64,000 nt of DNA, taken from the NCBI RefSeq assembly GCF_001735805.1, contig NZ_CP017248.1, positions 5,518,001 to 5,582,000 of the forward strand, written 5' to 3'. The stretch comes from Streptomyces fodineus (GTDB lineage: Bacteria; Actinomycetota; Actinomycetes; Streptomycetales; Streptomycetaceae). The notes beneath the pieces are model-generated. The model was not told the DNA's origin, ran no database searches, and worked only from the letters and a program-made list of their open reading frames with translations. This document shows, piece by piece, positions 16,718-28,053 of the stretch (within the stretch, counting starts at the first letter, position 1; every line of letters begins with the position of its first letter). The position numbers were made by a program, and so were the translations under genes.

Positions 16718-17512
16718 ATGGCCGACCCGACGCCCGTCATCGACGACCTGCGTGCCGAGAGCGAGGAACTCGACCTGCTCGTGGCCGAGTTGAGCCCCGA
16801 GCAGTGGGCACTGCCCACCCCCGCGCCCGGCTGGAGCGTGGCCCACCAGATCGCGCACCTCGCCTGGACCGACCGCTCGGCGCTGCTCGCCGTCACCGAC
16901 GTGGACGCCTTCCACGTACTGGTCGAAAAGGCACTCGCCGCCCCCGACTCCTTCGTGGACGAGGGCGCTGAGGAGGGCGCCCGGCGCACACCCGCCGAGC
17001 TGCTGTCGACCTGGCGCGAGGGGCGCACCGCCCTCGACCGGGCCCTGCGCAACTCCCCGCCCGGCGCCCGTTTCCCCTGGTACGGCCCGCCCATGTCGGC
17101 CGCCTCCATGGCCACCGCCCGGCTCATGGAGACCTGGGCTCACAGCCTGGACATCGCCGACGCCCTGGGTGTGGTCCGAACCCCCACCGACCGGCTCAGG
17201 CATGTGGCCCGGCTCGGGGTCCGTACCCGCGACTTCGCCTACACCGTCCACCAGCTCACCCCTCCCGCCGAGGAGTTCCGCGTCGAACTCACCTCACCCA
17301 CGGGCGAGGTGTGGGCGTACGGGCCCGAGAGCGCGACCCAGCGTGTCACCGGGCCCGTCCTCGACTTCTGCCTCCTCGTCACCCAGCGCGCCCACCGGTC
17401 CGACCTCGCCCTGACCGCCGTCGGCCCGGACGCCGACCGCTGGCTGGACATCGCCCAGGCCTTCGCGGGCCCGCCCGGCAGCGGCCGCCCGCCGAAGGAG
17501 GACCCGGCGTGA
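16718..17512 (+). CDS. TIGR03084 family metal-binding protein (maleylpyruvate isomerase/DinB-like)
   Basis: A 264-residue protein of the DinB-like four-helix bundle fold used by mycothiol-dependent enzymes. Metal ligands are visible in the typical places: His in WSVAHQIAHLAW near residue 44-48, and His in METWAHSLDIADALG near 145. The family name TIGR03084 fits the N-terminus TPVIDDLRAESEELD and the WYGPPMSAASMATARLMETWAH block. It usually sits with AtuA and acyl-CoA carboxylase genes, as here. It probably works in mycothiol chemistry or metabolite processing. Start ATG 16718 is chosen; the next gene starts within its stop. Confidence 0.85.
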   Translation: MADPTPVIDDLRAESEELDLLVAELSPEQWALPTPAPGWSVAHQIAHLAWTDRSALLAVTDVDAFHVLVEKALAAPDSFVDEGAEEGARRTPAELLSTWREGRTALDRALRNSPPGARFPWYGPPMSAASMATARLMETWAHSLDIADALGVVRTPTDRLRHVARLGVRTRDFAYTVHQLTPPAEEFRVELTSPTGEVWAYGPESATQRVTGPVLDFCLLVTQRAHRSDLALTAVGPDADRWLDIAQAFAGPPGSGRPPKEDPA

Positions 17513-19181
17513 CCAGCCTGCGCATCGGCAACTTCTCCGGCTTCTACGGCGACCGCTTCGATGCCCTGCGCGAGATGCTGACCGGCGGCGAGGTCGACGT
17601 CCTCACCGGCGACTACCTCGCCGAACTCACCATGCTGATCCTCGCCCGCGACCGGCTGAAGGACCCCGGCGCCGGTCATGCCCGCACCTTCCCGCGCCAG
17701 CTGGAGGACTGCCTGGGTCTCGCCCATGAGCGCGGCGTGAAGATCGTCACCAACGCGGGCGGACTCGATCCGGCCGGACTCGCCGCTTCCGTGCGGGAGT
17801 TGGCCGACCGGCTCGGCATCCCGGTCCGCGTCGCCCACGTCGAGGGCGACGACCGCACCGCCGCGCACCCCGGCACCCTCGCCGCCCACGCCTACCTCGG
17901 CGGCTTCGGCATCGCCGAGTGTCTGCGGGCCGGCGCGGACATCGTCGTCACCGGGCGCGTGACCGACGCGGCCCTCGTCACCGGGCCCGCCGCCGCCCAC
18001 TTCGGCTGGGGCCCCACGGACCACGACCGGCTCGCGGGCGCGGTCGTCGCCGGGCATGTGCTGGAGTGCGGGACGCAGGCCACCGGCGGGAACTACGCGT
18101 TCTTCCAGGAGGGGGACGTACGCCGGCCGGGCTTCCCGCTCGCCGAGATCCACGCCGACGGCAGCAGCGTCATCACCAAGCACCCCGGCACCGGCGGCCT
18201 GGTCGACATCGGCACGGTCACCGCGCAGCTGCTGTACGAGACCGGCGGCGGGCGGTACGCCGGGCCCGATGTCACCGCCCGGCTGGACACCGTACGGCTG
18301 AGCCAGGACGGACCGGACCGGGTGCGGATCGAGGGCGTACGCGGCGAGGCGCCGCCGCCGGCCCTGAAAGTCGGGCTGAACCGGCTCGGCGGCTTCCGCA
18401 ACGAGGTCGTGTTCGTCCTCACCGGGCTCGACATCGAGGCCAAGGCGAGCCTGGTGCGGGCCCAGCTCACCGACGCCCTCGCCAAGTCGCCGCCCGCGGA
18501 CGTGCGTTGGGAGCTCGTCCGCACCGACCGGGCCGACGCCGACACCGAGGAGACCGCGAGCGCCCTGCTGCGGCTCGTCGTACGGGACGCGGACGAGCGG
18601 GTCGTCGGGCGCGCGCTGAGCGGGGCCGCCGTGGAGCTGGCGCTGGCCAGCTATCCCGGCTTCCATGTGCTGTCCCCACCGGGGAAGGGCTCGCCTTATG
18701 GGGTCTTCGAGGAGGTGTACGTCCCCCATGGCGCCGTAGACCATAGGGCCGTCCTCCACGACGGACGCCGTATCCCTGTGGCGCCGCCCCAGCAGACCCG
18801 GCCCCTGGACGCCGTACCGGAGCCGGCCCTTCCGCAGCCCCTGCCGCCCGGACCGACCCGCCGCGCGCCCCTCGGCCTGGTCGCCGGGGCCCGCAGCGGC
18901 GACAAGGGCGGGAACGCCAACGTCGGCGTCTGGGCCCGTACCGACGAGGCCTGGCGGTGGCTCGCGCACGAGCTGACCGCCGAAAGGTTCCGGCAGCTGA
19001 TCCCCGAGAGCCGGGAGCTGCCCGTCACCCGGCATCCGCTGCCGAACCTCCGCGCGGTCAACTTCGTCGTCGAGGGCATCCTCGGCGCGGGCGTCGCCGC
19101 GCAGGCCCGCTTCGACCCGCAGGCCAAGGCCCTCGGCGAATGGCTGCGCTCCCGCCACCTGGACATCCCGGAGGCCCTGCT

Positions 19182-19185
<4 letters not shown>
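17509..19185 (+). CDS. acyclic terpene utilisation AtuA family protein
   Basis: A 558-residue two-domain protein. Residues 1-440 carry the DUF1446/AtuA core (RIGNFSGFYGDRFDALREML at the N-terminus, ECLRAGADIVVTGRVTDAALVTGPAA, GHVLECGTQATGGNYAFF). The C-terminal 100 residues match the small AtuA-associated domain (GLVAGARSGDKGGNANVGVWA). In Pseudomonas, atu genes serve citronellol/geraniol breakdown, but AtuA's reaction is not established. GTG start overlaps the previous stop. It is followed immediately by carboxylase subunits, which supports a role in branched acyl-CoA metabolism. Confidence 0.9.
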
Positions 19186-20780
<1,595 letters not shown>

Positions 20781-20788
20781 GGCATCAC

Positions 20789-22642
20789 GTGATTACGACA
20801 CTGCTCGTCGCCAACCGGGGCGAGATCGCCTGCCGGATCATCCGCACCTGCCGTGAGTTGGGTATCCGGACGGTCGCCGTGCACTCGGACGCCGACGAGA
20901 ACGCGCTCCACGCGCGCGTGGCCGACACGGCGGTACGGCTGCCGGGCGCGGCGCCCGCCGAGACGTATCTGCGCGGCGACCTGATCGTGAAGGCCGCCCT
21001 CGCGGCCGGCGCGGACGCTGTGCACCCCGGCTACGGCTTCCTCTCCGAGAACCCCGGCTTCGCCCGCGCGGTCCTCGACGCCGGTCTGACCTGGATCGGC
21101 CCGCCCCCTGAGGCCATCGAGGCGATGGCGTCCAAGACCCGCGCGAAGGACCTGATGGGCATCGCGTCCCTCGCCGAAGCCGACGTCACCGAGGCCGACC
21201 TGCCGGTGCTGGTGAAGGCGGCCGCCGGCGGCGGGGGGCGCGGGATGCGGATCGTGCGCCGCCTTCAGGAGCTGCCCGGCGCGCTGAAGGCCGCGCGCGC
21301 CGAGGCCGCGAGCGCCTTCGGCGACGGCGAGGTCTTCGTGGAGCCGTACCTGGAGCACGGCCGCCATGTCGAGGTGCAGATCCTCGCCGACACCCACGGC
21401 ACGATCTGGCCGCTCGGCACCCGCGACTGCTCCCTCCAGCGCCGCCACCAGAAGGTCATCGAGGAGGCCCCGGCACCCGGACTCTCCGAGGCGCTCACCG
21501 AGGACATGTACGCGCTGGCCGTACAGGCCGTGTGCGCCGTCGCCTACGTGGGCGCGGGCACCGTCGAGTTCCTGGTCGCCGACGGCCGCGCGCACTTCCT
21601 GGAGATGAACACCCGCCTCCAGGTCGAACACCCCGTCACCGAGGCGGTGTTCGGCATCGACCTGGTCGCCGAGCAGATCCGCGTCGCGGAGGGCCACGCC
21701 CTCGAAAAGGACCCGCCACGCGCGCGTGGCCACGCGATCGAGGCCCGCCTGTACGCCGAGGACCCCGCCCGCGACTGGGCCCCGCAGACCGGCACCCTGC
21801 ACCACCTCGCCGTACCGGCCGGCGTACGCCTGGACACCGGCTACACCGACGGCGACACCATCGGCGTCCACTACGACCCGATGCTCGCCAAGCTCGTCGC
21901 CCACGCGCCCACCCGCACGGAGGCGATCCGCCGGCTCGCGGGCGCACTGGAGCGAGCCGAAGTGCACGGCCCGGTCACCAACAGGGACCTCCTCGTACGC
22001 TCCCTGCGCCACGAGGAGTTCACCGGCGGCCGTATGGACACCGGCTTCTACGACCGCCACCTCGCCGAACTGACCCGGCCGGCCCCCGACCCCTACGCCC
22101 CCCTGGCCGCCGCCCTCGCCGACGCCCACGCCCGCTCCCGGTTCGGCGGCTGGCGCAACCTGCCCTCGCAGCCGCAGGTCAAGCGGTACGCGATGGCGGG
22201 GGAGGAGCACGAGGTGCACTACCGGCACACCCGGCAGGGCCTCGCCGCCGACGGAGTCCGGGTCGTGCACGCCGACGCACATCTGGTCGTCCTCGAAGTG
22301 GACGGTGTGGAACGCCGGTTCACGGTGTCCGCGTACGGCGACGAGATCCACGTCGGCTCCACCCGCCTCACCGCCCTGCCCCGCTTCCCCGACCCCACCG
22401 CCCAGCTGGCACCGGGCTCCCTGCTGGCCCCGATGCCGGGCACGGTCGTACGCGTTGCCGAGGGCCTTCAGGAGGGGGCGGCCGTCCAGGCGGGCCGGCC
22501 CCTGATCTGGCTGGAGGCGATGAAGATGCAGCACCAGATCTCGGCGCCGGTCACCGGAACGCTCAGCGCCTTGCACGTCAGGACCGGCCAGCAGGTCGAG
22601 CCGGGCATGTTGCTCGCCGTAGTGCAGGAAACCTCTTCTTAG
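20789..22642 (+). CDS. acyl-CoA carboxylase biotin carboxylase/BCCP (alpha) subunit
   Basis: A 617-residue subunit that carboxylates biotin with ATP and bicarbonate. ATP-grasp motifs are clear: LVANRGEIACRIIRTCRELG at the N-terminus, VLVKAAAGGGGRGMRIV, and FLEMNTRLQVEHPVTE. The biotin attachment site EAMKM lies near residue 575 in the C-terminal biotinyl domain. The N-terminal region between residues 120 and 135 is shorter than in typical MccA proteins (MASKTRAKDLMGIASLAEADV), lacking the usual SKxxAK..-AGVP..PG loop, so some contraction has occurred. It pairs with the upstream carboxyltransferase. Confidence 0.92.
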   Translation: MITTLLVANRGEIACRIIRTCRELGIRTVAVHSDADENALHARVADTAVRLPGAAPAETYLRGDLIVKAALAAGADAVHPGYGFLSENPGFARAVLDAGLTWIGPPPEAIEAMASKTRAKDLMGIASLAEADVTEADLPVLVKAAAGGGGRGMRIVRRLQELPGALKAARAEAASAFGDGEVFVEPYLEHGRHVEVQILADTHGTIWPLGTRDCSLQRRHQKVIEEAPAPGLSEALTEDMYALAVQAVCAVAYVGAGTVEFLVADGRAHFLEMNTRLQVEHPVTEAVFGIDLVAEQIRVAEGHALEKDPPRARGHAIEARLYAEDPARDWAPQTGTLHHLAVPAGVRLDTGYTDGDTIGVHYDPMLAKLVAHAPTRTEAIRRLAGALERAEVHGPVTNRDLLVRSLRHEEFTGGRMDTGFYDRHLAELTRPAPDPYAPLAAALADAHARSRFGGWRNLPSQPQVKRYAMAGEEHEVHYRHTRQGLAADGVRVVHADAHLVVLEVDGVERRFTVSAYGDEIHVGSTRLTALPRFPDPTAQLAPGSLLAPMPGTVVRVAEGLQEGAAVQAGRPLIWLEAMKMQHQISAPVTGTLSALHVRTGQQVEPGMLLAVVQETSS

Positions 22643-22649
22643 GAGCCTC

Positions 22650-23810
22650 ATGACCGCCGTCATCGAATCCGAAGAGCACAAAGCCCTCCGATCCGCCGTG
22701 GCCGCCCTCGGCAAACGCTACGGCCGCGACTACCTGGTCCAGACCGTAGCCGCGGGCAAACCCCCCACCGAACTCTGGTCCGACGCGGGCAAACTCGGTT
22801 ACCTGGGCGTCAACCTCCCCGAGGAGTACGGCGGCGGAGGAGGCGGCATCACCGAACTCTCCATCGTCCTCGAAGAGCTGGGCGCGGCGGGCTCGCCGCT
22901 GCTCATGCTCGTGGTCTCCCCCGCCATCTGCGGCACGGTCATCTCCCGCTTCGGCACCGAGGCCCAGAAACGGACCTGGCTCCCCGGGATCGCCGACGGC
23001 ACCCGCCTCATGGCCTTCGGCATCACCGAACCCGACGCCGGGTCCAACTCCCACCGCATCACCACCACGGCGCGCCGCGACGGCACCGACTGGCTCCTCA
23101 CCGGCCGCAAGGTCTTCATCTCCGGTGTCGACATGGCCGACGCCGTCCTGATCGTCGGCCGTACCGAGGACGCCCGCACCGGACGCCTCAAGCCCTGCCT
23201 GTTCATCGTCCCGACGGACGCCGAGGGCTTCCGGAAGCGGCCGATCGACATGGAACTGGGCGCCGCGGAGAAGCAGTTCGAGCTGGTCCTGGACGACGTA
23301 CGGCTGCCCGCCGACGCGCTCGTGGGCGACGAGGACGCCGGTCTGCTGCAGCTGTTCGCCGGGCTCAACCCCGAACGCATCATGACGGCGGCCTTCGCCA
23401 TCGGGATGGGCCGCTACGCGCTCGCCAAGGCGATCGAGTACGCCCGCGACCGCACCGTGTGGAAGACCCCGATCGGCGCCCACCAGGCCATCGCCCACCC
23501 CCTGGCGCAGGCGCACATCGACCTGGAGCTGGCCCGGCTGATGATGCAGAAGGCGGCCCATCTCTACGACGCCGGCGACGACATCGGCGCGGGCGAGGCC
23601 GCGAACATGGCCAAGTACGCGGCGGGGGAGGCCTGCGTGAAGGCCGTGGACCAGGCCGTGCACACCCTCGGCGGCAACGGGCTCACCCGCGAGTTCGGGC
23701 TCGCCTCGCTGATAACGGCCGCGCGCGTGGCTCGTATCGCCCCGGTGAGCCGGGAGATGATTCTGAACTACGTCTCCCATCAGACCCTGGGCCTGCCCAA
23801 GTCGTACTAG
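22650..23810 (+). CDS. acyl-CoA dehydrogenase
   Basis: A 386-residue flavoenzyme that introduces a 2,3 double bond in an acyl-CoA. The FAD/substrate segments are present: AFGITEPDAGSNSHRITTTARR (about 120-140), FISGVDMADAVLIVGRT, and GGNGLTREFGLASLITAARVARI near the C-terminus. The context with an MCC-type carboxylase suggests an isovaleryl- or citronellyl-CoA dehydrogenase role. ATG preceded by TAGGAG; it starts 8 bases after the alpha-subunit stop, in the same operon. Confidence 0.9.
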   Translation: MTAVIESEEHKALRSAVAALGKRYGRDYLVQTVAAGKPPTELWSDAGKLGYLGVNLPEEYGGGGGGITELSIVLEELGAAGSPLLMLVVSPAICGTVISRFGTEAQKRTWLPGIADGTRLMAFGITEPDAGSNSHRITTTARRDGTDWLLTGRKVFISGVDMADAVLIVGRTEDARTGRLKPCLFIVPTDAEGFRKRPIDMELGAAEKQFELVLDDVRLPADALVGDEDAGLLQLFAGLNPERIMTAAFAIGMGRYALAKAIEYARDRTVWKTPIGAHQAIAHPLAQAHIDLELARLMMQKAAHLYDAGDDIGAGEAANMAKYAAGEACVKAVDQAVHTLGGNGLTREFGLASLITAARVARIAPVSREMILNYVSHQTLGLPKSY

Positions 23811-23836
23811 GTGGCCGCGACCGCACTGGAGGAACC

Positions 23837-25408
23837 GTGTTCCGCAGCGAGTACGCAGACGTTCCGCCCGTAGAACTCCCCATCCACGAGGCCGTCCTGG
23901 GCCGTGCCGCCGAGTTCGGCGCGCGTCCCGCCCTCATCGACGGCACGGACGGCACCACCCTCACGTACGAGCAGGTGAACCGGTTCCACCGGCGCGTCGC
24001 CGCCGGTCTCGCCGACGCGGGCGTCCGCAAGGGCGACGTCCTCGCCCTGCACAGCCCCAACACCATCGCCTTCCCGACCGCCTTCTACGCGGCCACGCGC
24101 GCGGGTGCCTCCGTCACCACGGTGCACCCGCTCGCCACGCCCGAGGAGTTCGCGGGGCAGCTCGACGACAGCGGCGCGCGCTGGATCGTCACCGTCTCAC
24201 CCCTGCTGGAGACGGCCCGCCGCGCCGCCGAACTGGTCGGCGGGATACGGGAGATATTCGTCTGCGACAGCGCCCCCGGGCACCGCTCGCTCATCGACAT
24301 GCTCGCCACCACCGCCCCCGAGCCGCAGCTCGCCTTCGACCCGGCCGAGGACATCGCCGCGCTGCCGTACTCCTCCGGCACCACCGGCGTCCCCAAGGGC
24401 GTGATGCTCACCCACCGGCAGATCGCCACCAACCTCGCCCAGCTGGAGCCCGCCGTCCCGACGACGCAGGACGAGCGCATCCTCGCCGTCCTGCCGTTCT
24501 TCCACATCTACGGGCTCACCGCCCTGATGAACGCGCCGCTGCGCAAGGGCGCCACGGTCGTCGTCCTGCCCCGCTTCGACCTGGAGACCTTCCTCGCGGC
24601 CATCGAGACCCATCGCATCACCGGCCTGTACGTCGCCCCGCCGATCGTCCTGGCCCTCGCCAAGCATCCGGCGGTCACCCGGTACGACCTCTCCTGCCTG
24701 AAGTACGTGCTGAGCGCCGCCGCCCCGCTGGACGCCCGGCTCGCCCGCGCCTGCGCCGACCGGCTCGGCCTGCCCCCGATCGGCCAGGCCTACGGCATGA
24801 CGGAACTGTCCCCCGGCACCCACGTCGTCCCCCTCGACCGGCTGCACGACGCCCCCGCCGGCACCGTCGGCAGGCTGATCGCCGGTACCGAGATGCGCAT
24901 CGTGTCCCTGGACGACCCCGGCAAGGACCTCGGCACCGGCGAGTCCGGCGAGATCCTGATCCGCGGCCCCCAGGTGATGAAGGGCTACCTCGGCCGCCCC
25001 GACGCCACCACCGCCATGATCGACACCGAGGGCTGGCTGCACACCGGGGACGTGGGGCACGTCGACGAGGACGGCTGGCTGTTCGTCGTGGACCGGGTGA
25101 AGGAACTCATCAAGTACAAGGGCTTCCAGGTGGCCCCGGCCGAACTGGAGGCCCTGCTGCTCACCCACCCCGGCATCGCCGACGCCGCCGTCGTCGGCAC
25201 CTACAACGACGACGGCAACGAGGTCCCGCACGCCTTCGTGGTCCGCCGGGCCGATGCCGCCGAACAGCCGACGGAGAACGAGATCATGCTGTACGTCGCC
25301 GAACGCGTCGCCCCCTACAAACGCGTCCGCCAGGTCACCTTCATCGACACCGTCCCACGCGCCGCCTCCGGCAAGATCCTGCGCCGGGAACTCCGGGAGC
25401 TGACGTGA
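23837..25408 (+). CDS. acyl-CoA ligase, 4-coumarate-CoA-ligase-like
   Basis: A 523-residue adenylate-forming enzyme. The phosphate loop is YSSGTTGVPKGVMLTH near residue 178, followed by YGMTELSPGTHVV near 325, GWLHTGDVGHVDEDGWLFVVDRVKELIKYKGFQVAPAELE near 400-440, and the C-terminal lysine motif PRAASGKILRREL. It activates a carboxylic acid (fatty, branched or aryl) with ATP and CoA. GTG start follows GGAGGAACC. The stop overlaps the enoyl-CoA hydratase start. It likely feeds the operon's beta-oxidation-like steps. Confidence 0.92.
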   Translation: MFRSEYADVPPVELPIHEAVLGRAAEFGARPALIDGTDGTTLTYEQVNRFHRRVAAGLADAGVRKGDVLALHSPNTIAFPTAFYAATRAGASVTTVHPLATPEEFAGQLDDSGARWIVTVSPLLETARRAAELVGGIREIFVCDSAPGHRSLIDMLATTAPEPQLAFDPAEDIAALPYSSGTTGVPKGVMLTHRQIATNLAQLEPAVPTTQDERILAVLPFFHIYGLTALMNAPLRKGATVVVLPRFDLETFLAAIETHRITGLYVAPPIVLALAKHPAVTRYDLSCLKYVLSAAAPLDARLARACADRLGLPPIGQAYGMTELSPGTHVVPLDRLHDAPAGTVGRLIAGTEMRIVSLDDPGKDLGTGESGEILIRGPQVMKGYLGRPDATTAMIDTEGWLHTGDVGHVDEDGWLFVVDRVKELIKYKGFQVAPAELEALLLTHPGIADAAVVGTYNDDGNEVPHAFVVRRADAAEQPTENEIMLYVAERVAPYKRVRQVTFIDTVPRAASGKILRRELRELT

Positions 25409-26139
25409 CGTCGATCAGCCGCACGCGCGCGCGTGCCGTCGAAACCCTCAGCCTCGACTCCCCCGACACCCGCAACGCGCTCTCGGCGGCCCTCGTGTCC
25501 GAGCTCGCGAGCGCCCTCGCCGACTGCGGCAAGGACCCGGACGTCCGGGCCGTCGTCCTCACCCACACCGGCACCACCTTCAGCGCGGGCGCCGACCTGC
25601 GCGACCCCCCGCCCCCGGACGCCCTGGCCGGCCTGCTCCGGCAACTCGTCGAGCTCCCGAAGCCGGTCGTCGCCCGGATCACCGGGCACGTCCGCGCGGG
25701 CGGCCTCGGCCTGCTCGCCGCCTGCGACATCGCCGCCGCCTCCACCGCGGCCACCTTCGCCTTCACCGAGGTCCGCATCGGCGTCGCCCCCGCGGTGATC
25801 TCCCTGCCGGTCCTTGCGCGCACCGACCCCCGCGCCCTGGCCCGCTACTACCTCACCGGCGAACGCTTCGACGCGCCGGAAGCCGTACGCCTGGGTCTTC
25901 TCACGACGACGGCCGACGACGTCGACGAGGCCCTCGCCCCGCTCCTCGACGGCCTGCGCCGCTCCGCCCCGCAGGCCCTGGCCGAGACGAAACGGCTGCT
26001 CACGGCTAGGGTGCTGGAGACATTCGACCGGGACGCGGCGGACCTGACCGCCCTCTCGGCCCGGCTGTTCGCCTCCGACCAGGCCCGGGAGGGGATGACG
26101 GCCTTCCTGGAAAGACGGGACGCGGCATGGGTGGTGTGA
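25405..26139 (+). CDS. enoyl-CoA hydratase/isomerase family protein
   Basis: A 244-residue crotonase-fold protein. The oxyanion-hole segments are FSAGADLRDP near residue 66 and ARITGHVRAGGLGLLAACDIAAAS near 90-110, with a conserved acidic residue in FTEVRIGVAPAVISLPVL. It probably hydrates the unsaturated acyl-CoA (methylglutaconyl-CoA hydratase-like in an MCC pathway). GTG start lies inside the ligase stop, so translation is coupled. The TetR gene starts 4 bases after its end. Confidence 0.88.
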   Translation: MTSISRTRARAVETLSLDSPDTRNALSAALVSELASALADCGKDPDVRAVVLTHTGTTFSAGADLRDPPPPDALAGLLRQLVELPKPVVARITGHVRAGGLGLLAACDIAAASTAATFAFTEVRIGVAPAVISLPVLARTDPRALARYYLTGERFDAPEAVRLGLLTTTADDVDEALAPLLDGLRRSAPQALAETKRLLTARVLETFDRDAADLTALSARLFASDQAREGMTAFLERRDAAWVV

Positions 26140-26143
26140 CCGG

Positions 26144-26764
26144 ATGAGCACGACGGCGGAACACGGCCCTGTGCCCAGGGAGCGCGACCGCGCGCCCAAG
26201 CAGGACCGCAGCCGGGCCACCCGGCAGCGGCTCCTGGAGGCCGCCGTGGCCTGCCTGGCCGAACACGGCTGGGCGGGCTCCACCGTCGCCGTCGTCGCCG
26301 AACGCGCCGGCGTCTCCCGGGGCGCCGCCCAGCACCACTTCCCGACCCGCGAGGACCTGTTCACCGCCGCCGTCGAGTACGTCGCCGAGGAACGCTCCAC
26401 CGCCCTCAGGGCCCTCTTCCCGGCCGGCCCCGGCGACCGCCGTGCCGTCGTCGCCGCCCTGGTCGACCTCTACACCGGCCCCCTCTTCCGCGCCGCCCTG
26501 CACCTGTGGGTCGCCGCCTCCAACGAGGACCAGCTCCGCGCCCCGGTGACCGAGCTGGAGGCCCGCGTCGGCCGCGAGACGCACCGCATCGCCGTGGAAC
26601 TCCTCGGCGCCGACGAGTCCCGCCCCGGCGCCCGCGAGACCGTCCAGGGCTTCCTGGACATGGCCCGCGGCCTCGGCCTCGCCAACCTCCTCACCGACGA
26701 CACCACCCGCCGCGAACGGGTCGTCGCCCAGTGGGCCGACCTGCTGGACACGGCACTGGGCTGA
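26144..26764 (+). CDS. TetR/AcrR family transcriptional regulator
   Basis: A 206-residue repressor with an N-terminal helix-turn-helix (TRQRLLEAAVACLAEHGWAGSTVAVVAERAGVSRGAAQHHFPTREDL, residues 26-70) and a helical ligand domain. It is the last gene of the 16.7-26.8 kb operon, only 4 bases after the hydratase. It most likely senses a pathway acyl-CoA or free acid and controls the operon's promoter, possibly through the CAAGCACGCTTG palindrome at 16673; that link is inferred. Confidence 0.88.
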   Translation: MSTTAEHGPVPRERDRAPKQDRSRATRQRLLEAAVACLAEHGWAGSTVAVVAERAGVSRGAAQHHFPTREDLFTAAVEYVAEERSTALRALFPAGPGDRRAVVAALVDLYTGPLFRAALHLWVAASNEDQLRAPVTELEARVGRETHRIAVELLGADESRPGARETVQGFLDMARGLGLANLLTDDTTRRERVVAQWADLLDTALG

Positions 26765-26834
26765 CGGCCCCACCCCGTCCCCGGCCATGACCCGGGCCAC
26801 ATCCGTACTCCGCGGGCCGCAGTACCCTTGCCGC

Positions 26835-26912
26835 ATGCCTCCGATGCTCGTTCGCCGCCGCCACGTGGACTACGTGCGCGTCACGAGCATGGGCTGTCGG
26901 CCTTCGGCCTGA
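26835..26912 (+). CDS. putative attenuator leader peptide (25 codons)
   Basis: A 25-residue ORF, with a second in-frame ATG at 26844, carrying VRRRHVDYVRVTSMGCR. It resembles the RRHVDL-R(M/V)SS-C leader peptides that precede sulphur and other metabolic genes in actinobacteria and are linked to cysteine-responsive attenuation. A TGT Cys codon sits near the end, followed by the run of T at 26922-26926. TACCCT at 26823-26828 lies 7 bases before the ATG, so the mRNA may be leaderless. It precedes the isopenicillin-N-synthase-like gene by 102 bases. Too short for usual gene calling. Confidence 0.6.
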   Translation: MPPMLVRRRHVDYVRVTSMGCRPSA

Positions 26913-27014
26913 TTCAGCCCCTTTTTTCTCCCTCTTCTTACGGCATCCTGGGCGGCGCCGCCCCACCCTCGGCGGCCTTCTGCCCATGGCCCACACACCC
27001 TCGTGGACGCACCC

Positions 27015-28049
27015 ATGACGACGTACACCGCGACGACCCCGTCGTACGACCAGCTGCCCATCATCGACCTGTCGGCTGCCGACCGCGGCCCCCAGGCCCG
27101 AGCCCTGCTCCACGCCCAGCTGCACAGCGCCGCCCACGACGTGGGCTTCTTCCAGCTCGTCGGGCACGGCGTGACCCCGGCCGAGACCGACGCGCTGCTC
27201 ACCGCCATGCGCGCCTTCTTCGCCCTCCCCGAGGCCGACCGGCTCGCCCTGGACAACATCAACTCGCCCCATTTCCGCGGCTACACCCGCACCGGCGACG
27301 AACGCACCGCCGGCGCCCGCGACTGGCGCGACCAGCTCGACATCGGCGCCGAACGCCCCGCCCGCATCCCCGGCCCCGGCGAACCCCCGTACTGGTGGCT
27401 CCAGGGCCCCAACCAGTGGCCCGCCGCCCTCCCCGAGCTGCGCACGGCGGCCCTGGCCTGGATCGACAGGCTGAGCGCGGTGGCCGAACGCCTCCTGCAC
27501 GAACTGCTCACCGCCATCGGCGCCCCGGCCGGCTTCTACGACCCCATCTTCGGCGACCGGGCCCACCCGCACCTGAAGCTGGTCCGCTACCCCGGCAGCG
27601 CGGCCGACGGCACCGACCAGGGAGTGGGCGCCCACAAGGACTACGGCTTCCTGACCCTGCTCCTGCAGGACACGGTCGGCGGCCTCCAGGTCCACCGCGA
27701 GGACGGCCTCTTCCACGACGTCCCGCCCCTTGCGGGCGCCTTCGTGGTCAACCTCGGCGAACTCCTGGAAGTCGCCACCAACGGCTACCTTCTGGCCACC
27801 AACCACCGCGTGGTGAGCCCACCCGGAGCGACGGAACGCTTCTCCGTGCCGTTCTTCTACAACCCGCGCCTGGACGCGCGGGTGGAGCCGCTGCCGTTCC
27901 CGCACGCCTCGAAGGCCCCCGGCATCACGACCGACCCCTCGAACCCCCTGTACGCCGAGTACGGCTACAACGAACTCAAGGGCAAGCTCAGGGCGCATCC
28001 GCTGGTGGCAGAACGGCACCATGGGAACCTGATGACACCGGCGGCATGA
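27015..28049 (+). CDS. isopenicillin N synthase-like Fe(II) oxygenase
   Basis: A 344-residue non-haem iron dioxygenase with the jelly-roll fold. The DIOX_N region has LPIIDLSAADR and HDVGFFQLVGHGV. The iron ligands His-x-Asp appear in GAHKDYGFLTLLLQD and the distal His in LATNHRVVSPPGATERFSVPFFYNP, with Arg (ERFS) for the co-substrate carboxylate. Most family members use 2-oxoglutarate. The substrate is unknown; no beta-lactam genes are near. ATG at 27015 is taken; GTG 27003 in the same frame is possible. Confidence 0.88.
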   Translation: MTTYTATTPSYDQLPIIDLSAADRGPQARALLHAQLHSAAHDVGFFQLVGHGVTPAETDALLTAMRAFFALPEADRLALDNINSPHFRGYTRTGDERTAGARDWRDQLDIGAERPARIPGPGEPPYWWLQGPNQWPAALPELRTAALAWIDRLSAVAERLLHELLTAIGAPAGFYDPIFGDRAHPHLKLVRYPGSAADGTDQGVGAHKDYGFLTLLLQDTVGGLQVHREDGLFHDVPPLAGAFVVNLGELLEVATNGYLLATNHRVVSPPGATERFSVPFFYNPRLDARVEPLPFPHASKAPGITTDPSNPLYAEYGYNELKGKLRAHPLVAERHHGNLMTPAA

Positions 28050-28053
28050 ATTC

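Noticed and set aside
27015..28049. True isopenicillin N synthase
   Set aside because: Family-level match only; no ACV synthetase or beta-lactam genes are adjacent.
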